NCBI GenBank assembly: GCA_016194725.1 | Contig: JACQAW010000119.1 | Coordinates: 1-9,978 of the forward strand | Source of the DNA: Deltaproteobacteria bacterium | GTDB taxonomy: Bacteria; Bdellovibrionota; UBA1018; UBA923 | DNA length: 9,978 nucleotides | Reading direction: 5' to 3' | In this document: piece after piece, positions 1 to 5,495 of the stretch | Position numbering within the stretch: the stretch's first letter is position 1 | How the letters are laid out: every line of letters starts with the position of its first letter | Notes under the pieces: generated by a model | Databases searched by the model: none | What the model saw: only the letters and a program-made list of their open reading frames with translations | Told to the model about the DNA's origin: nothing | Made by a program: the position numbers and the translations under genes

Positions 1-1631
1 ACCCGCGAGGCCAGGTTCACGGCGTCGCCAATGGCAGTGTAATCCATTTTCAATGACGAGCCGATGTTACCGATAATCGCGTCGCCATAGTGAATGCCAA
101 TACCGATCTTGAGCGGCGACTTTCCCTCGGCTTGCCACTGCGCATTGAGCTCGCGCAGGCGGATTTGCATCGCGAGCGCGGCGCGCACGGCATCCCGCGC
201 GCCGTTCGGGTTTGCCAGGGGGGCGCCGAAGTAAGCCATGATTCCGTCACCGATGAACTTATCCACCGTGCCGTCGTGGGCCAGGATAATTTCGCTCATG
301 GCCGAAAGGTAGGTGTTCAGGAAATTCACGATCTGCTCTGGCGAAAGCGTTTCAGACAGCTGGGTGAAGCCTCGAATATCAGAAAAAACCACGCACACCT
401 GGCGGCGTCGCCCGGTTACGCCGGCTGCCTCGGGCTGGGTTACCAGCAGATCGACGATTTTCGAGTTTACGTAGTGTTTGAAAATAGAGGTCAGGCGCCG
501 CTTCTCGCGGTCAGTAACGGTAAAGCGGTAAGCCAGCACCACGGCAAGGGTGAAGCCCCCTGAAAGCAGGGGCCCAACCCAGGGCAGCACCAGGCCCTCG
601 GTAAAAGCGGAATAAACCAGCCCCGTGTACACCACGCCGCTTGCGGCGGCGCCGGCGCCAGCAAAGCTTGCCGAAAGGTAGAGTGCCGGAATTCCCAGCA
701 GCAGGCACAGGAACACGATTTCGAGCGCTTCGCTGATGCGCCCGGTGGTCACGAAGGGGTGATTGCTCAAAAGTGATTCAATGGCGAAGGCGTGCACGTA
801 GACGCCGGGCGTCTCGGCGCCAAGCGGGGTTTTGTGGCGGTCAAGCAGGCTGGAGGTGGTGCCGATGAGCGCGATTTTACCGCCAAAAGTTTTTTCGAAA
901 AATGAGTGGTCGCCGGCCGCGGCGCGTTCTTGCACTTCATAAAAGGTATGATGCTCAAAGCTCGAGGCCAGGCTGGTGAAGTTGATCAGAAACGGATCGG
1001 GCATGGCGGCCTGCACTTCGTTTGAATAACGTGTTGCCACCAGATCGGGCAGCGTGGGCAGCTCAGTAATTTTTCCGCTGCTGTCCACGGCCTCGTAGGC
1101 CAGCGACTGGCGGCGAATCGAGTTGTCGGAATCCAGCAGCGGGTTCACTGCCGCGAAGTTTTCGGCCCCCACCATTACGGCGTGCCTGCCCAGCGAGACG
1201 TCTTTTGTCGTTTGTGGCGTGGCCAGCACCAGGCGTTTGGCCGTGGCCGCTCGCATCAGCTCGCGGATAAAGGGTCGACGCAGGCTGGGGGTTTTGAGCT
1301 CGACAAAATCTTCAATCGACTTCAACCACAGCACGTCGATGGCGATCACCTTTGCGGTGCTGTCGTTCAAGCTCGAAACTACTTTGGTAAAGTAGGGGTC
1401 CCATAGCAGAAAAGGGGCGGGCAGGCGACGTGCTGATTCGTCATCGATTTCAATGAGCACCACCTTGTCTGATTTCTGCGGCCCGCGCATGACGGCGTTG
1501 CGGGTTTTAAAACGCAGGTCGATTGATTTGAACTCAAGCGAGTCAAATACGCCGAAGCTATTGGCGGCCAAGCCGGCCAACGCGCAAACGAGCACCACCG
1601 CTGCGCCCCGATACTGACTGGTTGTGCCCAT
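1..1631 (-). CDS. CHASE2-domain class III adenylate cyclase, C-terminus cut by window edge
   Basis: Membrane-anchored adenylate cyclase predicted to make cAMP from ATP in response to an extracytoplasmic signal. From the ATG at 1631, 543 residues are visible. There is one N-terminal membrane helix (about residues 8-25), then a CHASE2 sensor with the typical VVLIEIDDES start and GGKIALIGTTSSLLDRHKTP / PGVYVHAFAIESLL end. Three membrane helices follow (about 285-365), then a linker and the cyclase domain. Catalytic residues are all visible: metal-binding D418 (FSDIRGFT) and D462 (FIGDG), adenine-selecting K458 and D530, and transition-state N539 and R543 (NLASR). The frame leaves the window directly after R543, so only the end of the domain is missing. 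The K/D pair argues for ATP rather than GTP. There is no strong Shine-Dalgarno in front of the ATG. The gene is divergent from the secreted repeat protein. CHASE2 ligands are generally unknown. Confidence 0.95.
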   Translation of the reverse strand, partial: MGTTSQYRGAAVVLVCALAGLAANSFGVFDSLEFKSIDLRFKTRNAVMRGPQKSDKVVLIEIDDESARRLPAPFLLWDPYFTKVVSSLNDSTAKVIAIDVLWLKSIEDFVELKTPSLRRPFIRELMRAATAKRLVLATPQTTKDVSLGRHAVMVGAENFAAVNPLLDSDNSIRRQSLAYEAVDSSGKITELPTLPDLVATRYSNEVQAAMPDPFLINFTSLASSFEHHTFYEVQERAAAGDHSFFEKTFGGKIALIGTTSSLLDRHKTPLGAETPGVYVHAFAIESLLSNHPFVTTGRISEALEIVFLCLLLGIPALYLSASFAGAGAAASGVVYTGLVYSAFTEGLVLPWVGPLLSGGFTLAVVLAYRFTVTDREKRRLTSIFKHYVNSKIVDLLVTQPEAAGVTGRRRQVCVVFSDIRGFTQLSETLSPEQIVNFLNTYLSAMSEIILAHDGTVDKFIGDGIMAYFGAPLANPNGARDAVRAALAMQIRLRELNAQWQAEGKSPLKIGIGIHYGDAIIGNIGSSLKMDYTAIGDAVNLASR

Positions 1632-1757
1632 ATAGTGATGATTTTCAGCGAGTTTTGGACTTTCGTCATCCGGTAACGATTGCCTGCATGGAGCAGCGGT
1701 TTTTTATAGTTGATATAAATAGTCAACAATGGTATATCCGTGCAAAACGAGGTTTAC
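1632..1757. promoter_or_regulatory. Divergent intergenic region between cyclase and repeat-protein genes
   Basis: This AT-rich 126-nt spacer must hold promoters for both flanking genes. For the plus strand, TTGATA (1710-1715) and TATATC (1733-1738) are separated by 17 nt, a fair sigma70-like pair that would put the transcript start just before the Shine-Dalgarno of the gene at 1758. The arms GTTGA (1709-1713) and TCAAC (1723-1727) form a short inverted repeat over the -35 element and could be an operator half-site pair. On the minus strand, TATAAA (complement of 1703-1708) could serve as a -10 for the cyclase, without a convincing -35. These assignments rest on consensus matching by eye. Confidence 0.4.
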
Positions 1758-2675
1758 GTGAAGCTTTTCTCCTTAGTTCTGCTCGCTGGTTTGTTCGCGC
1801 AAATGGCGCTGGCCGCTGATCTTAAAGTCGTGACGTGCTGGAACGGCTATAGCAACGCCGATCAAAAACGCGCGCTTGGCGAGTGTATCCGGCAGGCCGG
1901 TGGGGCACAGAAATGTTCGACCAATTTCTGGGAGCACAAACACGCGGCTTACGATGTTTGTCTGCTCGAAGCCGCAGGCCCTCTGCACATCGTCAGCATC
2001 TTTAAAGGATTCAGTCAGCGCGAGCAGAACGCGAACTTAAGACAGTGCAAGTCACAAGAAGGCCCAGGCACCATTTGTATTACGAACGCCTGGGTTCACG
2101 GTCAGGCCGCGTATGACGTTTGCCTCATGGAACCCGGCGAGCCGGTAGTTCAGGCCCCGGCGCCAGTGCCTGTGCCACAGCCGCAACCCATTCCCGCACC
2201 CCCAGCTCGTCACGCCGCTTTTGGTTATCTGTCCAACGGCAGCTCCTGCTACAACGTCGACTCCAGTGGCAGGCTTTACGGTTCTGCCGTGTCGGACTCC
2301 AAATGCCACGTCAGCTTCAGCTCCAACGGCAGCTCCTGCTACAACGTTGATGCCAACGGCAGGCGTTATGGTTCGGCGGTGTCTGATTCAGAGTGCCACA
2401 CGAGCTTTATCTCAAACGGAAGTTCCTGCTATAACGTCGACGTCAATGGCAAGACCTACGGCTCGGCAGTCTCTGATTCCGCCTGCCACGTGCGCTTCTT
2501 GTCTAACGGCAGCTCCTGCTACAACGTCGATGCCAACGGCAGGCGCTATGGCTCGGCGGTTTCTGACTACGAATGCCACGTCAGCTACTCCTCAAACGGC
2601 AGTTCTTGCTACAACGTGGATGCCAACGGCAAGCGTTACGGCTCTGCTGTTGCAGACCACCTTTGCAATCAGTAA
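1758..2675 (+). CDS. Secreted cysteine-rich protein with five 30-residue repeats, function unknown
   Basis: I do not recognise the family. The chosen start is GTG 1758 because GAGG (1749-1752) lies 5 nt upstream and the product then begins with a clean signal peptide, VKLFSLVLLAGLFAQMALA, cleaved before ADLK. An in-frame GTG at 1740 lacks such a site. The 305-residue product has three parts. Residues about 24-71 and 78-125 are a duplicated unit, each ending in AAYDVCL(L/M)E. Residues about 129-150 are a proline/alanine/glutamine linker. Residues 159-305 are five repeats with the invariant core SNGSSCYNVD and a GSAV(S/A)D motif, two cysteines per copy. The mature protein has 17 cysteines, suggesting a disulfide-rich extracellular or surface protein. 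It is probably co-transcribed with the phosphatase that starts 9 nt downstream. A binding or structural role is inference only. Confidence 0.92.
   Translation: MKLFSLVLLAGLFAQMALAADLKVVTCWNGYSNADQKRALGECIRQAGGAQKCSTNFWEHKHAAYDVCLLEAAGPLHIVSIFKGFSQREQNANLRQCKSQEGPGTICITNAWVHGQAAYDVCLMEPGEPVVQAPAPVPVPQPQPIPAPPARHAAFGYLSNGSSCYNVDSSGRLYGSAVSDSKCHVSFSSNGSSCYNVDANGRRYGSAVSDSECHTSFISNGSSCYNVDVNGKTYGSAVSDSACHVRFLSNGSSCYNVDANGRRYGSAVSDYECHVSYSSNGSSCYNVDANGKRYGSAVADHLCNQ
1827..2132 (+). repeat. Two-copy degenerate internal duplication in the N-terminal half of the repeat protein
   Basis: Residues 24-71 and 78-125 (numbered from GTG 1758) align without large gaps. VVTCWNGYSNADQKRALGEC matches IVSIFKGFSQREQNANLRQC, and the ends match as H..AAYDVCLLE and H.QAAYDVCLME. 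Three cysteines align between the copies (43/97, 53/107, 68/122). C27 of the first copy is replaced by isoleucine 81 in the second. The copies are far more diverged than the downstream 90-bp repeats, so this looks like an older duplication. Confidence 0.75.
2232..2675 (+). repeat. Five tandem 90-bp coding repeats
   Basis: Copies start at 2232, 2322, 2412, 2502 and 2592, exactly 90 nt apart; the last is shortened to 27 residues plus the stop. Each encodes SNGSSCYNVD, then a variable stretch ending in YGSAV(S/A)D, then a second cysteine. All five copies are identical over the ten-residue core although their codons differ. The first serine is TCC, TCC, TCA, TCT, TCA and the valine is GTC, GTT, GTC, GTC, GTG. 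Variation is confined to a few positions, such as VDSS, VDAN and VDVN. Confidence 0.95.
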
Positions 2676-2684
2676 ACTGAAAAA

Positions 2685-3446
2685 ATGTTCTGCACCCGAA
2701 TCGGGCTGTTCTTCGTAATTTTGCTCTCAGTTGGCGTGTTCGTGCCCCAGGCGCAGGCCGAAGGGTTTAGCCGCCGCACGTTTATAGCGCCCCCGCCCAG
2801 CCAGAACGGAAAGGTGAAAATCGCTTTTTTCGATGCCGATGGAACGTTGCGCGTATCAAAATCGGGTGGCCCCAGCGCCAACGGTGCCAACGATTTCATC
2901 ATCCTGCCTTTCGTGCCCGACAAGATTCATGAGCTGGTGGCCAACGGGTATCTGGTGGCCATCGTTTCAAACCAGGCCGGCATTCCACGCATGGTTACGT
3001 TTGCGGGTGCCGAGGGCGCGTTGTCGAACATGGTGGGCGAGCTTAAAAAGCTCGATGCCACCGTGCACTACTTTGATTTTGCCGAAGACCGCGGCCCTGA
3101 CCGCAAGCCTGGCGCCGGCATGGCCCAGCGGCTCGAAAAGCTACTCGCGTCGCTGGACTCGCGCCTTATGGTGGACTGGGCCAACTCCATCATGGTGGGC
3201 GACGCTGCATACATCAAGGGCGAAACCCGACCCGATGGATTCGAAGGGTATAATTTCACGAACACGGACCGGCTCTTTGCCGAAAATCTCAAGATAAGGT
3301 TCATCGAAGCGGCTGAGTTTTTCGGCTGGAATAAGTTCGGCTCGCGCGAGCTGGACACGCACCAGCGCCTGGAAGAGTTCCTGGCACGCAACCCTGGCCT
3401 CAAAGACCGTCTGGCGTATTGCGCGAATCTGCTCATGAAACCATAA
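2685..3446 (+). CDS. Exported PNKP-type DNA 3'-phosphatase (PNK3P, HAD superfamily)
   Basis: Predicted to remove 3'-phosphate groups from DNA ends, as the phosphatase half of eukaryotic polynucleotide kinase/phosphatase and its stand-alone relatives do. The 253-residue product starts with a signal peptide (hydrophobic core GLFFVILLSVGVFV, then PQAQA before EG). HAD motif I is FFDADGTL with nucleophile D50 and acid/base D52. Motif II is VSNQAGI (S95-N96-Q97), motif III RKPGAGM (K141), and motif IV IMVGDAA (D173). The family-specific tail follows: a phenylalanine/asparagine-rich stretch, TDRLFAENL (D195) and F..AAEFFGW. No kinase or FHA domain is present. The size is close to that of stand-alone 3'-phosphatases. 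The gap to the repeat-protein gene is 9 nt, so the two are probably one transcript, with no strong Shine-Dalgarno for this start. Export is odd, because relatives act on DNA inside cells. Substrate and location are inferred. Confidence 0.9.
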   Translation: MFCTRIGLFFVILLSVGVFVPQAQAEGFSRRTFIAPPPSQNGKVKIAFFDADGTLRVSKSGGPSANGANDFIILPFVPDKIHELVANGYLVAIVSNQAGIPRMVTFAGAEGALSNMVGELKKLDATVHYFDFAEDRGPDRKPGAGMAQRLEKLLASLDSRLMVDWANSIMVGDAAYIKGETRPDGFEGYNFTNTDRLFAENLKIRFIEAAEFFGWNKFGSRELDTHQRLEEFLARNPGLKDRLAYCANLLMKP

Positions 3447-3465
3447 CGTCATAGGTACTTCATGA
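3433..3465. terminator. Inverted repeat spanning two convergent stop codons
   Basis: TCATGAA (3433-3439) and TTCATGA (3459-3465) are perfect 7-bp arms around a 19-nt loop containing both stop codons (plus-strand TAA 3444-3446, minus-strand TGA 3451-3449). An inner ACC/GGT pairing is also possible. It has no T-tract, so it is not a standard intrinsic terminator. Its position suggests a two-way 3'-end structure. Confidence 0.3.
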
Positions 3466-4714
3466 TGGCTTGAATGTAGTGCTTGCGCCAAAACGACAGA
3501 ACGCCCTTTTCTTTGCCGATGAGCTCAGGGGTCAGCGGCACGCAGTCTTCCAGGTCACTCGCCATCATGGCGGTCATGGCTTTCACGAAGTCGGTGTCGT
3601 CGGTAAAGGCCAGGTTTTCCGAGTTGTACACGTGGGCGCCGCGATCGAGGTTGTCACTTCCAAAAAAAGCCCAGCGCCCGTCGTACACTCCGCCTTTACG
3701 GTGCAGCATTCCGGGCCTGTTCCAGATCATCACCTTCACGCCTGCTTTTAAAAGTCTTCCGGCTTTATAAAGCATGCCGATGGCAATCTTGGGCTCGTCA
3801 TTTGTTTTTTTCGAGTTCGTCATGATGGTTACCTCTACGCCGCGTTTGCGGGCATCGAGCAGGGCATTGACCAGCCTTTTATCCGGTGTCAGATAAGGCG
3901 AATAAAGCGTAATGCTGGTGCGGCTGGCCTTGATGGCATCGATGTGCGTATTCAAAAGCCAGGAACCCGAGTCAAAGACGGGGTTTGCCTGCACGGGGTA
4001 AACCCGTGCGGTGCCGTAGCTCGTGGCGTGGCAGCCCGTAAATGTCTCGAGCCCATAGCGATGTTCGAGCACCTTTGCGCCAGCGGGACCGGTGTGGATT
4101 TTTCTTTCGAACGGCAGCTCCATGCCTACAGTTTTTCGCCAGTTGCGAATGAAACGGTAGTGGTACCAGCAGGCCGAGGGGCCGCTCAATTTAATGTCCA
4201 GGTCGTGCCACTTCTGCGTCTGCAGCGAGGCCACCGCATAATAGTGCGCATAACCGCTGCCCCCGGTAATGATGTGCTGGCCATCGACGATCATCAGCTT
4301 TTCGTGCATCGATTCCCTGAAGTAAAACAAGCCCCAGTCCAGCGGCTCATAGTCCAGCACATGGGCGCCGCACGCGGTCAGGGCTTTGGCCTGCTTTTTC
4401 AAAAAGTCTTTGGAGCCTCTGCCGTCCAGCAGCAGGCGCACGTCAACCCCTGCGCGGGCTTTGGCGCAAAGCCGCGCCGTAAAGTCCTGCGCAGTGGGGT
4501 CGGTTTTGTAGGTGAAGGCCGAGATGTAAATGGAGTGCTGGGCCTGCTCAATCAGTGCCAGTCTGGCCGCGGTCAGCGAGTCGCCGTCGGGCAAAGCTTC
4601 GAGCTTGTGTCCATTGAGCGCACGCGAGCTGAACCAGTCCTGGGCGGCACCCGCCGTCGCTGTATTGGCTGCTGGGCAAAGTAAGAAACAGGTCATTAGG
4701 AAGTTAAAAATCAT
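3449..4714 (-). CDS. Exported phospholipase D superfamily protein with two HKD motifs
   Basis: Predicted phosphodiesterase or phosphatidyltransferase of the cardiolipin synthase-like branch. The start is taken as ATG 4714 because GAGG lies 7 nt upstream; an in-frame GTG at 4720 would sit only 1 nt after it. The 421-residue product has a hydrophobic N-terminus (IFNFLMTCFLL, then a small-residue stretch up to about residue 24) consistent with a signal peptide, although positive residues are lacking. HKD motif 1 is HEKLMIVDGQHIITGGSGYA (H137, K139, D144), followed by the W.DLDIKLSGPSA strand typical of cardiolipin synthase-like enzymes. Motif 2 is HRKGGVYDGRWAFFGSDNLD (H338, K340, D345). Both half-sites are complete, so an active enzyme is expected. 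Without structure or substrate data it could be a phospholipase, a cardiolipin synthase or a nuclease. It converges on the 3'-phosphatase gene with a 2-nt gap. Confidence 0.9.
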   Translation of the reverse strand: MIFNFLMTCFLLCPAANTATAGAAQDWFSSRALNGHKLEALPDGDSLTAARLALIEQAQHSIYISAFTYKTDPTAQDFTARLCAKARAGVDVRLLLDGRGSKDFLKKQAKALTACGAHVLDYEPLDWGLFYFRESMHEKLMIVDGQHIITGGSGYAHYYAVASLQTQKWHDLDIKLSGPSACWYHYRFIRNWRKTVGMELPFERKIHTGPAGAKVLEHRYGLETFTGCHATSYGTARVYPVQANPVFDSGSWLLNTHIDAIKASRTSITLYSPYLTPDKRLVNALLDARKRGVEVTIMTNSKKTNDEPKIAIGMLYKAGRLLKAGVKVMIWNRPGMLHRKGGVYDGRWAFFGSDNLDRGAHVYNSENLAFTDDTDFVKAMTAMMASDLEDCVPLTPELIGKEKGVLSFWRKHYIQAIMKYL

Positions 4715-4884
4715 AGGCACGCCTCACTCTCACGCTCAAGGGTGGCGAACTTTAGCCTGGGAGCGTCATTGGCACAAGACTTTCTGGGCAGAACAGCATC
4801 CGTGCATGAATAGTCATCTGAGTAGTCTTGAGCGGCACTATTCACTGTGAAAATTCTTTCGAGTTCGTGTAATCTGATTTGTAA
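4715..4884. promoter_or_regulatory. Divergent intergenic region with nested inverted repeats
   Basis: This 170-nt spacer lies between the PLD gene and the CxxC protein gene. A perfect 8-bp inverted repeat, TGAATAGT (4807-4814) and ACTATTCA (4837-4844), encloses 22 nt. An 11-nt palindrome, TTCACTGTGAA (4841-4851), overlaps its right arm. These could be binding sites of a dimeric regulator of one or both genes. A minus-strand -35/-10 pair, TTGTGC and TAAAGT with 17-nt spacing, can be read just before the PLD gene but is weak. No clear Shine-Dalgarno precedes the start at 4885. Confidence 0.4.
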
Positions 4885-5079
4885 ATGAAACCCACGCCAC
4901 CCGTTCAGAAAAATGACTTTGTTCCCGAGCTGCTCGAGGCTGCCTTGGGCGCGCCGGCCACTCAGGTTCTTTGCACCCGCTGTCAGCAAACTGAATACGT
5001 GCTGCCGCTCGAGGGCGACAACGAGCCGTTCGATGCCGAGTTTATTTCGACCTACGTTTGCTCGGACTGCGAGTGGTGA
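4885..5079 (+). CDS. Small CxxC/CxxC putative zinc-binding protein
   Basis: A 64-residue protein of unknown function and the only complete gene here without a signal peptide, so probably cytosolic. Two knuckles, CTRC (C30, C33) and CSDC (C59, C62), are separated by 25 residues. This is the spacing of a zinc-ribbon or rubredoxin-like metal site, with the second knuckle at the very C-terminus (CSDCEW). The segment between is acidic (EGDNEPFDAEF). The ATG at 4885 has no good Shine-Dalgarno, which lowers confidence. In its favour are an open frame filling the space between a divergent and a convergent neighbour, and the ordered cysteine pattern. It ends 2 nt before the stop of the convergent small secreted protein. 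Confidence 0.7.
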   Translation: MKPTPPVQKNDFVPELLEAALGAPATQVLCTRCQQTEYVLPLEGDNEPFDAEFISTYVCSDCEW

Positions 5080-5081
5080 TG

Positions 5082-5495
5082 TTACCGCTTGCGGCTGCTC
5101 GCTGAGCCGCCACACGCTCTGGCCTGTATCAGCGCTACATCGCGCACGGCCTGGCCGGGCCTTGGCAGCAAAAGCAGCTCGGATAAATTGTCGGCCACCG
5201 AGTCGGGGCCGGTGGGCTTGGCGGCGATTGCAACACTCGCCTGCACTTTTTTATGGTCGTAGAGTGGAACGTTCGAACCCGTTTCGGGATATCTGATATG
5301 CACGCGCAGCTCGCCGCTGCTTTTTTTGCGAATGCGCAGCACGGCCTCGTTTGAGGCATGGTTTACCTCAAGATCGCCCTGCACGACGTAGTCGCCGCAG
5401 CGGTCAAGCTCACCCGCGTGTGCCAGGCAGGTCAGCGTCAGGCTCAGGAGCATCGGGTTAAAGGCTGAAATCAGAGCAAGCTTTGGCTTTCTCAT
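5082..5495 (-). CDS. Small secreted two-cysteine protein overlapping the caspase-like gene
   Basis: A 137-residue protein of unrecognised family. The start at 5495 is preferred because it gives a basic signal peptide start (MRKPK) followed by a hydrophobic stretch ending LTLTCLAHA, with AGGA upstream at a somewhat long distance. A later ATG at 5453, just after the upstream stop, would lose the basic residues. The mature part (from GELDRC) holds two cysteines, C33 and C128, near its two ends, suggesting one disulfide closing a mostly beta-strand domain (for example EAVLRIRKK and ELRVHIRYP). The tail is basic (SSRKR). It overlaps the end of the caspase-like gene by 38 nt in another frame, so the two are expected to be co-transcribed and perhaps translationally coupled. 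A role as inhibitor, chaperone or substrate of the protease is conceivable but unsupported by any motif. Confidence 0.82.
   Translation of the reverse strand: MRKPKLALISAFNPMLLSLTLTCLAHAGELDRCGDYVVQGDLEVNHASNEAVLRIRKKSSGELRVHIRYPETGSNVPLYDHKKVQASVAIAAKPTGPDSVADNLSELLLLPRPGQAVRDVALIQARACGGSASSRKR
5091..5110. terminator. GC-rich hairpin beside a convergent junction
   Basis: GCGGCT (5091-5096) and AGCCGC (5105-5110) form a perfect 6-bp stem with an 8-nt loop. It lies 11 nt past the stop of the CxxC protein gene and inside the last codons of the convergent small secreted protein. No T-tract follows on either strand. It could slow RNA polymerase at the junction or be only a by-product of GC-rich coding sequence. 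Confidence 0.25.

Noticed and set aside
2232..2675. Regular 90-bp repeats considered as a CRISPR or noncoding satellite array
   Set aside because: The repeats are contiguous with no unique spacers, keep frame throughout, and encode a conserved 30-residue unit.
2221..2718. Alternative plus-strand frame across the 90-bp repeats, rich in Ala, Thr and Pro
   Set aside because: Its periodic look is copied from the 90-bp repeats of the real gene. The repeat-protein frame has a signal peptide, ordered cysteines and synonymous-only core variation.
3944..4684. Long plus-strand open frame of about 246 codons
   Set aside because: It lies wholly within the minus-strand PLD gene, whose two HKD motifs are clear. 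The plus-strand product shows no domain or signal and is a GC-rich antisense shadow.
4640..4714. Lipoprotein signal in the PLD protein (cysteine after FLL)
   Set aside because: The residues before the cysteine do not fit a lipobox, so an ordinary cleavable signal peptide is more likely.
4715..4720. GTG at 4720 as start of the PLD gene
   Set aside because: The GAGG Shine-Dalgarno would be 1 nt away. The ATG at 4714 has a proper 7-nt spacing.
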